A program made the position numbers and the translations under genes. Below, piece after piece: positions 8,529 through 17,900 of a stretch of 19,625 bases of DNA. The notes under the pieces are model-generated. The model made no database searches. It saw only the letters and a list, made by a program, of their open reading frames with translations, and had not been told where the DNA came from. The DNA comes from Siphonobacter sp047605205. GTDB taxonomy: Bacteria; Bacteroidota; Bacteroidia; Cytophagales; Spirosomataceae. Each line of letters opens with the position of its first letter. Within the stretch, counting starts at the first letter, position 1. The DNA lies in assembly GCA_047605205.1 (NCBI GenBank), contig JASGGE010000068.1, positions 1-19,625 of the forward strand, in the 5' to 3' direction.

Positions 8529-9350
8529 TTACTGATATACTCTTACATAATCTATTTGATAGGTTAACGGTAAAATATGCTCATCGAGAGGCCCAGCCAT
8601 TGTGCCTTCCCGGCCCAGAGCCAGATTGAGCATCAGGTAGAATTCCTTCTGGAAAATATTTTCGGAGCCATTCTGAGCTTTCGTAATATCAAAAACAAAA
8701 TACTTCAGATCATCATAGTAAAATTCCATTCGATCTGGATACCATTCCAGGGCATAAATATGAAAATCCTCATAGGGAGCCCCTACCGATGGTTTCTTAC
8801 CTTCATAGCGATACTTACCCGTTGAATCGGCATAATGAACAGTTCCGTACACTTGCGTGGAATCTTTCCCGGCAAATTCCATAATATCAATTTCCCCGCA
8901 GAAGGGCCATTTCACGGTTCGGTTATTTGCTCCCTTCATCCAGAAAGCCGGCCATGAGCCTTTTCCTTTGGGAACTTTTGCTCGCATTTCAAAGCGTCCA
9001 TACTTCCAGAAAGTCTTTCCAAGAGTCAGAAGACTGGCCGAGGTATAAGCAGCAACCAACCCCACGTTGGGCTGGCTATTAGCGGATCCACTATTTTGTA
9101 CGGGGTAAGACTCTTTACGAGCTTCAATAACCAGCATCCCGTTTTCAACCCGACAGTTCTCCAGCCGATCTTTCGTATAATACTGGGGCTCTTTATTTCG
9201 TACATAACCTTCTTCGTAGCTCCATTTTTTAGAGTCGGGCAAGCCTAGGTAATTAAATTCATCGGCCCATACTAATTTACGTTTGGTTGTGCCCCCCTGA
9301 GCGGATAACAAAGTGGGTAAAAGGATAAACAGCACCAGAGAATATCGCAT
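8529..9350 (-). CDS. GH16 endo-glycanase (laminarinase-like subgroup), exported
   Basis: A 273-residue beta-jelly-roll endo-hydrolase. ATG at 9350 is preferred because it opens directly into a signal peptide (MRYSLVLFILLPTLLSAQ); an ATG at 9377 and a GTG at 9392 would give longer forms. Core motifs: LVWADEFNYLG, EPQYYTKDRLENCRVENG, GRFEMRAKVPKGKGSWPAFWM, then the GH16 catalytic signature E153-I-D155-I-M-E158, and C-terminal QIDYVRVYQ. The ExDxxE spacing is the beta-bulge type seen in laminarinases, agarases and endo-beta-galactosidases, so the bond cut (beta-1,3-glucan or beta-galactoside) is open. Residue length is one catalytic domain only, with no binding module. It follows susD by 192 nt with an intrinsic terminator in between. 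The signal peptide has no lipobox Cys, unlike many surface endo-enzymes of PULs. Confidence 0.92.
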   Translation of the reverse strand: MRYSLVLFILLPTLLSAQGGTTKRKLVWADEFNYLGLPDSKKWSYEEGYVRNKEPQYYTKDRLENCRVENGMLVIEARKESYPVQNSGSANSQPNVGLVAAYTSASLLTLGKTFWKYGRFEMRAKVPKGKGSWPAFWMKGANNRTVKWPFCGEIDIMEFAGKDSTQVYGTVHYADSTGKYRYEGKKPSVGAPYEDFHIYALEWYPDRMEFYYDDLKYFVFDITKAQNGSENIFQKEFYLMLNLALGREGTMAGPLDEHILPLTYQIDYVRVYQ

Positions 9351-9501
9351 GTGTTGGATAGACGGCTTACTTTCCATTGATTTACAGGTCACTGGGTACT
9401 TTTGAAGATATAATACATTACCAGATTGGGGGATTCTTCCATCCAGGAAAAATAAATCTTAACTCAATTTTGGAAAGCGGTTCATTAGAATAGAATCCGT
9501 T

Positions 9502-9533
9502 AAAAAGGGAAGGCCTGGCAGACAGACCTTCCC
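9502..9533 (-). terminator. Intrinsic terminator between susD-like and GH16 genes
   Basis: On the minus strand the arms 9533-9527 and 9513-9507 (GGGAAGG / CCTTCCC, 7 bp) enclose 13 nt that can form a further short CTG/CAG stem. They are followed at once by TTTTT (complement of 9506-9502). The hairpin starts about 10 nt after the susD stop. It would end or attenuate the susCD transcript before the hydrolase genes. On the plus strand a looser T-rich stretch also follows, so weak two-way function is possible. Confidence 0.75.
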
Positions 9534-9542
9534 TACTTCTTT

Positions 9543-11288
9543 TTAATTGACCCAACCTTCGTTTTGGGTTAACAAAGAATTCATTTCAATTTCAGTCTGT
9601 GGAATCGGCCAGGTATAGATGTAGTCCCCCTTCCAGGAATAGGTCTGAACATTGGCTCCCCAAACCTGTTTAATTCCGGCACCAGAATAGAAGACTTTGT
9701 CTTTCCAGGTTTTCCAACGCATTTCATCGAAGAAATTAATTCCTTCATTAACAAACTCCCGACGGCGTTCATCCCGAATGCGTTCTCTCAGGTCAGCCTG
9801 CGAAGAAACCGTAGTAGCTGCCGAAGCGTTTAGTAACCCTACTTTAGCCCGTGCTCTTACCTGATTTACCAAGTCGATAGCATCAGCCGTATTACCTTGT
9901 TCATTCAATGCTTCCGCCCACATCAGCAACACATCAGCATAGCGAATAATTGGAAAGTCTGTCGGGCCATATGCCCGGTTAACGGTTTCAGAAATCCCTT
10001 CGTACACAAATTTCCGGTGTAAATAATAGAAATAGCTTTGAGTATCTGTACGTAAATCACCCCCTGTTGCTGCTTCTGACCGATAAGGCCAGCGACTGGT
10101 AACGGTTGCATTGAGACTATTATATGTGCCCAGATACGTCGAATAAGGTGTAATGACGTTAGCAGCCAGACGCGGGTCACGATTGGCATAGGCTTTCAGA
10201 ATACGTTCTTCATTACCACTAGGCAAGTATTTAGACATATCTGCTCCACGGTTTGTAGCCGCAGTAATTTCAGCCGTCGTCAGGTTATCGCGTAAGAAAA
10301 ATACTTCCCGCTGGGCAGGGGTCATGCTACTGTAACCAGGAATGACGGTATCCCAGTTAAAAGGAGAACCATCTGCATTTTCGTATAAATCTACTACGTT
10401 AGGAGAAATCAGGTAGGTATTCCAGCAAGAACCATAGGAAGAACGCGTACCGCAAAAGAACTGAGTTGTTGATCCGTAGCCACTAACAGCAATATTCTGA
10501 ATGGAAAAAATCATTTCATCACATTGCTCATTAGCCTGTTTGAACAAAGTTATATAATCAGAAAAAAGTGAATATCCAGCATCTTTTACCTTACTAAAGT
10601 CGGCAGCGGCTTCTGCCCATTTTTGCAGGTACATATACACTTTCCCACGCAATGCATAAGCAGCCCCTTTGGTGACGTGGCCATACAGAGCATTGCCTTT
10701 TGCATATTTATCTGGAAGATTCGGCTCATTAATAGCGTCTGTTAAATCCTGAATAACAGCATTCCATATTTCGGCCTCGGTTGAACGGGCCCGTTTTGCA
10801 TTTTCAGTTGTGATGGGTTCTAAAAATAAGGGCACCCCTTTATACAACTGATTCAGGCGATGGTAATAGTACGCTCGTAAAAATTTACACTCGGCAACCA
10901 AACGGGCTTTCTTTTCAGTTGCGGATGGTGATTTTAATGGAATATTGGTAATAGCATCATTTGCCCGATTGATGCCTTCAAAAAGCTGCTTATAATTATC
11001 ACTAAACAATGAGCTTGATGTAGTAATTGTTCCCATTAACAGGGCGTCGGCATCTCGTCCCTGACTCCCTACCCCAAACCGATCTAAGTGATAGAGTTCA
11101 TTCCCCGAAGCACCTGAAGTATTAATATTGATTCTTAACGCATTGTATACTCCCGTAACCCCCAAATCGGTAAGGTTATCAGTGGCCCACATAGTAGCTG
11201 AGCTCACCGAATCGTAAGGAGAAGTATCGAGAACATTTTCCCGACAACCACAAAGTAATAAAGTGGCGAATATGAATATCTTTTTCAT
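9543..11288 (-). CDS. SusD/RagB-family glycan-binding outer-membrane lipoprotein
   Basis: A 581-residue surface lipoprotein that caps the SusC-like transporter and binds oligosaccharide. The N-terminus MKKIFIFATLLLCGC is a lipoprotein signal with lipid-bearing Cys most likely C15, followed by the typical ENVLDTSPYDSVS stretch. Family hallmarks: VTGVYNALR, ARLVAECKFLRAYYYHRLNQLYKGVPLF (SusD-like N-terminal TPR region), ALRGKVYMYLQKWAEAAADF, and the C-terminal FPIIRYADVLLMWAEALNEQG, VNQVRARAK, RDERRREFVNEGINFFDEMRWK and YTWPIPQTEIEMNSLLTQNEGW. It starts 13 nt after the susC stop, so the two are surely cotranscribed. The family is certain; the bound glycan is not visible from sequence. Confidence 0.96.
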   Translation of the reverse strand: MKKIFIFATLLLCGCRENVLDTSPYDSVSSATMWATDNLTDLGVTGVYNALRININTSGASGNELYHLDRFGVGSQGRDADALLMGTITTSSSLFSDNYKQLFEGINRANDAITNIPLKSPSATEKKARLVAECKFLRAYYYHRLNQLYKGVPLFLEPITTENAKRARSTEAEIWNAVIQDLTDAINEPNLPDKYAKGNALYGHVTKGAAYALRGKVYMYLQKWAEAAADFSKVKDAGYSLFSDYITLFKQANEQCDEMIFSIQNIAVSGYGSTTQFFCGTRSSYGSCWNTYLISPNVVDLYENADGSPFNWDTVIPGYSSMTPAQREVFFLRDNLTTAEITAATNRGADMSKYLPSGNEERILKAYANRDPRLAANVITPYSTYLGTYNSLNATVTSRWPYRSEAATGGDLRTDTQSYFYYLHRKFVYEGISETVNRAYGPTDFPIIRYADVLLMWAEALNEQGNTADAIDLVNQVRARAKVGLLNASAATTVSSQADLRERIRDERRREFVNEGINFFDEMRWKTWKDKVFYSGAGIKQVWGANVQTYSWKGDYIYTWPIPQTEIEMNSLLTQNEGWVN

Positions 11289-11301
11289 TGAAAATCAGGA
11301 T

Positions 11302-14300
11302 TTAGAAAGTCAGATTCAGACCTAATGAGAATTGACGCATGGTAGGGTAAGCTACACTTGCTCCGATTTCAGGATCCATGCCCGGGTATTTCGTAATTAA
11401 TAGAAGGTTTTCCCCTGATACGTATATACGGGCCCGATCCAGGGCTACCTTTTTCACAATACGCTGTGGCAACATATAGCCGATCTGAAGGTTTTTTAGC
11501 TTGATGTAACCGGCGTTATAGATCCAGTAATTACTTGATACTGCTGCATTTTGGGCATCTGTGGTATTTTTCAGGCGAGGAGCTTTGCCAGTAATATTAT
11601 TGTCCGGATCAGAGGGATCTGCATCATTATAATAATAGTGATCATTCGCGACACTTAGTGGGATCGAGTACCCATTCTGAACCGTCGAGTTATTGTAACC
11701 CGCTACATTCCACAGATATTGAAAACCCGTACTGCCCGACCACAGCATGGATATATCGATACCTTTCCAGGAGAGATCTCCCCGCATACCAAAATTATAA
11801 CGAGGCGTTGAGTTCTTACCCAAAAATTTCTTATCATAGGTATTTCCATAGACTCCATCGCCATTGTTATCAGCATAAACCAGATCCCCGTAATAAATCT
11901 TGGCTTTCCCTACTCCACCAGCAGGCTGGAAGGTATAGCCAGCAGCAATCATTGACTGTAACCAGTTCATGTCATCGGTAGTACGGATCATACCGTCTTT
12001 AGGGCCGCCGTTTACATTTATGGTTCCGTCTGGGTTGGTATACGTTCCATCTCCCTTATAAACAGTCTGAACGTATAATTCACTGATTGTGTGCCCTTCC
12101 AACACTCGGGTGTCACTTCCAGAAGACACATCGCCGATATTAGAGCTATATGTTTTAACTCCATTTACTTCATTATATCCTTCAACGAACTTGCCCTTAT
12201 ATTTAGTAACACGGTTATAGTTATACGCAAAGTTACCAGTTAGGCCAAAATTGAAATCACCTGCCTTGCCCCGCCAGCCTAAAGTCAACTCAATACCTTT
12301 ATTTAATACAGCCGCAGTGTTTTGGGTGGGTGCAGTAGCCGTGCCCAAAACCAGTTGAATTGGTGGGGTTGTCAGGATTCCATCTGTATATTTTCGGTAC
12401 AGATCTAATTCAAAATTTACGGCCCCTTTCCATACAGAACCTTCAATACCCAAATCGGTAACCGTTGTGCTTTCCCATTTCAGGTTTGAGTTAGCAATTT
12501 TACCCTGCCATAAACCCGTAGCAGCTACCCCATTGTACGAATAGGTATTCGTATTGTAAAGCGACTGGTAATCATAGTTTCCCTGGCTGGCATCCGTATT
12601 CATAACATTATTGCCAAGCTTACCCCATGAACCTCTGATTTTCAGGTTCTGGATATGATTATTAATGCCAGCCATGAAGGGTTCTTCAGAAATCCGCCAC
12701 CCTGCTGAGAACGATGGGAAGATTCCCCAACGATTGCTGGGAGCAAATTTTGATGAACCGTCATATCGCATATTGGCCTCCAGCAGATAACGGTCTTTAA
12801 AATTGTAATTCAATCGACCAAAGAAAGACTTTTGAGCATAATCATATTCGCTACCAGTCGTGCTCGTCATGGTAGTTGCCGAACTCAGCGTTGTAATGTC
12901 ATAATCAACTAGCCCCATTTTGGTGGCGGAAGTATTATAATAGTCGTAATAATACTGATTAAACCCAGCAATAGCTCCAAAGGAATGATCCCCAATTTGA
13001 TTATTATAGCGTAACACCAAATCCACTGTAGTCGCAAAATCCTTATTAAAAGAGTAGCTCGTACTTAACTGATCAGGTGTAGAAGCCGCCGACTTAAGCG
13101 TGTTGCTTAAAAAATCCCATCGAATAAATGGATTGGTATGCGAATTAGCTTCTGCGAAACGAGTCTGATAATTAAAGCGTGATTCAAACGATAAGCCTTT
13201 TACCAAATTAAGCGTAGCATATAATGTGGTATTAAAACGACTCTGTTTGCTATCGCCGCCAGTGCCATACAAATAGGTCAAGATATTGTTGGCCGTAGAA
13301 GACTCTTCAGGTGCCTGGGCAAAGCCATATTTGCCGTCATAATAAGGTACTAACCCAGGAGTTGTTTGACGCAGGTAGTTGAAGGCATTATCGGTATTCG
13401 CCATTCCGTACGATTGAATAGAAGCGTAGGTTTGTGTACCGACCGTCAGGAACTTCGTTACCTTACTATCCAGGTTAGCTCGTATGATATAGCGTTTCGT
13501 GCCCGTATTGGCCATTGTACCGGGGTTACCCAGGTAATTAGCCGAAAGAAGGTAACTTGATTTTTCGCTCCCACCGCTTACGGAAATATTGTGATTTTGT
13601 AATATGTTGTTCTCGAAAATGGTTTTTGCCCAGTCAGTATTCGGATATGCCAGCCAGTTTGGTACTCCGTTTGTACTTACTCCGTTGGGGTCTTTTTCCG
13701 CAGCAGTCCATGCATCGATGGTCGACTGAGCAAACAAATTGCTCTGGCCCAAATTCCGAAAGCCTTCATTAACCAGATTCATATGACGGGCGTAGTTCGT
13801 CACGAATTTGATGGTATTCATCGGCTGTGACATTGACATCATACCCGTATAACTTACCGTTACCTTATTCTTATTTCCTTTTTTAGTGGTAATAAGAATA
13901 ACGCCATTGGCTGCCAACGAACCATAGATTGAGGCTGAAGCAGCATCTTTCAGAATCGACATACTTTCTACGTCGTTCGGATTCACCGCATCCATCGAAC
14001 TAATGATTCCATCAACAACTACTAACGGATTGTTATTATTCAATGAGCCATTACCCCGAATTCGAATAGTAGCCCCGTCAGAGCCAGGTTTACCGGAACC
14101 TTGCTGAACGCTTACCCCGGCAGCCAAACCTGCCAGTGAAGAAGACAGGTTGGTAACGGGGCGATTTTCAATATTAGCTGCGGAAATAGAGGCCACAGAA
14201 CCCGTCATGTTTACTTTTTTCTGCGTGCCATAACCCACTACCACTACTTCATTCAGTGATTTATCTTCACCAATCAGCGTAATGTTTAATTCAGTCTGAG

Positions 14301-14637
14301 AGGTAATGTCAATTTCCTGAGTCTTATAGCCAATCGAACTGGCAACCAGTGTACCAGGGCCATCCGGAATGGTTAATTGATACGTACCATCACTGTTTGA
14401 TACTGTCCCACGTTGGGTTCCTTTCAGGATAATATTTACGCCCGGAACACCCTGTCCTTTTTCGTCGGATACTTTTCCGCTCAGTTTACGCCCTTGTGCG
14501 AACGCATTACTAACCACCGTTAGTAAAAGAACAAAACTCAGCAGTACGGTATAGAAGTGTGGTTGCCTGGGCCGTTGGCGAGGCATAAGAGGTATGCAAC
14601 GAAATCCCTTTCGTTTCCAGATTCTTGAAACAATCAT
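11302..14637 (-). CDS. SusC/RagA-family TonB-dependent outer-membrane transporter
   Basis: Outer-membrane channel importing oligosaccharides using TonB energy. Start choice: the longest frame begins with TTG at 14688; ATGs lie at 14637 and 14586. The 14586 start gives the most compact signal peptide (MPRQRPRQPHF..., hydrophobic core, AFAQ), while 14637 adds a basic 17-residue N-region. Either is possible, so the start is uncertain by 51 nt. After the signal come a carboxypeptidase-D regulatory-like domain (LSGKVSDEKGQGVPGVNIILKGT to SSIGYKTQEIDI), a TonB-box-like NEVVVVGYGTQKK, the plug (SSLAGLAAGVSVQQGSGKPGSDG, IRIRGNGSLNNNNPLVVVDG, SILKDAASASIYG) and a 22-strand-type barrel ending MRQFSLGLNLTF. 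No STN domain is present, so anti-sigma/ECF control is not expected; the divergent HTCS is the likely regulator. Confidence 0.96.
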   Translation of the reverse strand: MIVSRIWKRKGFRCIPLMPRQRPRQPHFYTVLLSFVLLLTVVSNAFAQGRKLSGKVSDEKGQGVPGVNIILKGTQRGTVSNSDGTYQLTIPDGPGTLVASSIGYKTQEIDITSQTELNITLIGEDKSLNEVVVVGYGTQKKVNMTGSVASISAANIENRPVTNLSSSLAGLAAGVSVQQGSGKPGSDGATIRIRGNGSLNNNNPLVVVDGIISSMDAVNPNDVESMSILKDAASASIYGSLAANGVILITTKKGNKNKVTVSYTGMMSMSQPMNTIKFVTNYARHMNLVNEGFRNLGQSNLFAQSTIDAWTAAEKDPNGVSTNGVPNWLAYPNTDWAKTIFENNILQNHNISVSGGSEKSSYLLSANYLGNPGTMANTGTKRYIIRANLDSKVTKFLTVGTQTYASIQSYGMANTDNAFNYLRQTTPGLVPYYDGKYGFAQAPEESSTANNILTYLYGTGGDSKQSRFNTTLYATLNLVKGLSFESRFNYQTRFAEANSHTNPFIRWDFLSNTLKSAASTPDQLSTSYSFNKDFATTVDLVLRYNNQIGDHSFGAIAGFNQYYYDYYNTSATKMGLVDYDITTLSSATTMTSTTGSEYDYAQKSFFGRLNYNFKDRYLLEANMRYDGSSKFAPSNRWGIFPSFSAGWRISEEPFMAGINNHIQNLKIRGSWGKLGNNVMNTDASQGNYDYQSLYNTNTYSYNGVAATGLWQGKIANSNLKWESTTVTDLGIEGSVWKGAVNFELDLYRKYTDGILTTPPIQLVLGTATAPTQNTAAVLNKGIELTLGWRGKAGDFNFGLTGNFAYNYNRVTKYKGKFVEGYNEVNGVKTYSSNIGDVSSGSDTRVLEGHTISELYVQTVYKGDGTYTNPDGTINVNGGPKDGMIRTTDDMNWLQSMIAAGYTFQPAGGVGKAKIYYGDLVYADNNGDGVYGNTYDKKFLGKNSTPRYNFGMRGDLSWKGIDISMLWSGSTGFQYLWNVAGYNNSTVQNGYSIPLSVANDHYYYNDADPSDPDNNITGKAPRLKNTTDAQNAAVSSNYWIYNAGYIKLKNLQIGYMLPQRIVKKVALDRARIYVSGENLLLITKYPGMDPEIGASVAYPTMRQFSLGLNLTF

Positions 14638-14949
14638 CTGATTAGTGTTAGTAAAAATGAAAATAGGCTTATTGACTAATGACAACAAATTTCAAGTAAG
14701 GCACACATAATCAGGGGGTATAATTTTAAAAGAAAAGGGTGAAAATCTTAAAACAGAGCTATTCCGAAGGCTTTTTAGCTAATAATCCACGAGCTTTTCT
14801 CGATAAGCATTACTTTTACTTACTGGATTTCTAATAAAATTCTCACCTGAATAATCCTTTTTATTCCTTAATATTTTCAATATTTAAAGACTATTATATT
14901 GGGGTATTCCCTCTAAGAATTTACCTTCACCAAATTAGATGGGACTAGT
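14638..14949. promoter_or_regulatory. Divergent susC/HTCS intergenic region with candidate operator repeat
   Basis: About 310 AT-rich nt separate the divergent starts of the transporter and its presumed regulator, and so must hold both promoters. I could not pick a convincing Bacteroidota -33/-7 promoter on either strand. A degenerate direct repeat, GGGTATAATTTTAAAA at 14716-14731 and GGGTGAAAATCTTAAAA at 14737-14753, has a 21-nt period (two helical turns), as expected for paired AraC-type HTH sites. This is a pattern reading without statistical support. Confidence 0.35.
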
Positions 14950-17900
14950 ATGAAAAGCAAAAAGGTTTACTGGAAACGAAACAGTGAAAAGTCAAAACAA
15001 CTTCTGACTGGCCTGTTTCTGTTTCTTTCTTTTTGGTGTTCGGGTCAGAATGTTGCCTTCAACCACCTGAGTGTTGAAAACGGCCTTTCTCAAAACTCCG
15101 TCCTGGCTATCACTCAGGACACCCAGGGTTTTATGTGGTTTGGTACACGGTATGGCCTTAATCGCTACGATACCCGGGCATTCAAAACCTTTAAAAGTGA
15201 TCCTAACGACTCTACTTCTCTTTCTGAGAATTATGTCCTTTCCCTTTTTACTGATTCGCGTGGAAAAATTTGGGCCGGCACTACCATTGGTTTAAACTGG
15301 TATGACCCTAATATGGATGCTTTTCATCGAATCATTGGCAAAGCTGGCCAGCCACACGCATTAGGCAACAACTCTGTTCATTGTATCTATGAAGACAGGC
15401 GAGGGCGGCTCTGGTTTGGTACCTCGAATGGATTAAATTTATTGACGAATCGGAGTAGCTATACGTTTGCATCTTTCTTCAAATCTTTGCCAGGAAAAGA
15501 GCCAATAGAAGTACGAACGATTGTAGAGGATCATCGGGGTGATATTTGGGTTGGTACATCCAAAGGATTAATTAGGCTGAGATATCAAAATGGTACTTAC
15601 TTATACCGTTGGTTTAAAAAGGAAAACGGATTAAGTGACGACTTTATCACAACCTTAGCCGAAGATACCAATCATACGTTGTGGATTGGCACTAAATACG
15701 GCGGCGTGAATCAGTATCAGAATCATACATTCTCACATTTCCAGCCAACCCTGATTAACGAAAATATCCGCAAAATTCTGATTTCCAAAGCTGGCAAGAT
15801 ATGGATTGCTTCACTGGAAGGGCTATATACCTACGAGCCCGACATTAAGGAGCTCAGTTTATACCGGCATGACCCGGAAAACCGAAAAAGTCTGGGGCAA
15901 AATTCTATTTATTCTATCTATCAGGATACGAATGGCTCCGTCTGGATTGGTACTTATTATGGTGGTGTAGATGTGGTTTATTCTTCAACAACGCCGTTTG
16001 TAGTCCACCAAAACCGCCGCCAGACTACTACCATTAGCAACGATGTTATCAGCTCCATTGTCGGTGACGGTCAAAATAACTTGTGGATCGGTACAGAAGG
16101 AGGCGGTTTAAATTATTACAATCCATCCAGTGGTTCATTTACTAGTTATAAGCACAATCCTGCAAACCGCAATAGCATTAGTTCCAATCTGGTTAAAAGT
16201 ATTTTCCCGGATCGTTCTGGTAAGCTCTGGATCAGCACTCACTTGGGTGGCCTCAACGAATTTGACCCCAAAACAAATCAGTTCAGGCATTATCGGCACG
16301 ATATTAAAAACAAACAGTCAATTAGTTCGGACAATGTCATTGCCGTTGCCGAAGATGCCAAAGGCAGGCTTTGGGTCGGCACTGATCGTGATGGGATTAA
16401 TGTATTAGATCGCTCGACGGGCACTTTTGAGCACATCTCGGTTCATACTCCTTTAAAAATTAGTGGAAATGGGATACGTACTTTCTTCCTGGATTCCAGG
16501 AAAAATTTCTGGATTGGTACAGAGAATGGACTAAACCGACTCGATCCTTCTGGCACTAAAATGACCTGGTTTTTGAAAAGCAATACTGCCCATCTGAAAT
16601 CAGACAACATCAACTGTATTCTGGAAGATTCGAAAGGTACAATCTGGGTCGGCACCTACTATGGTGGATTAAGTCGTTTGAATAAAGATCAGAAATCGGT
16701 AACTACATTCACCGAAAAAGATGGCCTTCCTAATGATAATATATTGGGCATTCAGGAAGACAATCAGCATTATCTCTGGCTCGGCACAGATGATGGTTTA
16801 TGCCGCTTCGATCCTCAAAAAGGAACATTCAAGACCTATACCAGCAGTGATGGGCTGCCCGGAAATGAGTTCAGTACGCATGCTTATTATAAAAATGCGG
16901 CAGGTGAGCTATTCTTTGGCACATATAACGGCCTTGTTCATTTCGATCCAGGCAAAATCGTTGTAAACCGTTTTTCACCACCGCTGGTTTTTACCGCTCT
17001 GAAGTTATTTAACAAGCCCGTTACTGTTCAGGATGAAACCCATATCTTAAACCAGGACATCAGTATCGCCAAAGAAATTATTTTCAAACATGATCAATCT
17101 ATTTTCTCAATTGATTTTGCCTTATTAAATTATATTAAGTCCAACAAAAACAAATACGCATATAAGCTCGAAGGGTTTGAAAAAGACTGGAATTACGTAA
17201 AAACACCTTCGGCCACGTATACAAATTTACCCGCCGGCGAATACACTTTCCTGGCTAAAGGGGCAAATAACGATGGCGTTTGGAATGATAAGCCAACACA
17301 GCTCCACATTCGGGTATTGCCTCCTTTTTGGGCAACCTGGTGGGCTTACTTGCTTTATCTGGCTTTTTTGAGTGGCTTGTTATTCTTTGTTATTCGTTTT
17401 TTCTGGTTGCGGGAATCCTTCCGCCGCAACTACGAATTACATCAATTCAAACTCAACTTTTTCACAAATATCTCCCACGAGATTCGTACGCATTTAACGC
17501 TCATTGCCGGCCCGGTAGAAAAGCTTCTGCTGGCTTTACAGGAAAACCCTTCGGCTCTGCGGCAACTTCAGCACGTGCAGAACAATACCGGCCGATTGTT
17601 AAAACTGGTGAGTGAACTTATGGATTTCCGTAAAGTTGAATCGGAAAACCTGAAGCTAAAAATCTCGAAATCAAACATTGTTGCCTATATAAATGAGATT
17701 TTTCAGACCTTTCAGGATGCTGCCGAAACGCGTGGTATTCATACTAGTTTTGAATCGGCTTGTCATACATTTAGTCTCTTTTTTGATCCGGAACAGCTCG
17801 AGAAAGTTATTTATAATCTGCTAACTAATGCGTTCAAATTTACACCAGATGGCGGGCACATAAGGGTATTCATTCAGGAGCAGCGAGACACCATCCAGAT

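Noticed and set aside
9923..10189. Minus-strand open frame of 88 codons inside the susD-like gene
   Set aside because: It is an alternative frame of the SusD coding sequence with no start context and no domain.
11658..11981. Plus-strand open frame of 107 codons inside the susC-like gene
   Set aside because: It lies wholly antisense to a well-matched SusC barrel and its translation resembles no family. It is a shadow of the real gene.
14638..14688. Longer N-terminus for the SusC-like protein from 14688
   Set aside because: The codon at 14688 is TTG, and it would place about 50 residues before the hydrophobic core of the signal. The ATGs at 14637 and 14586 are better.
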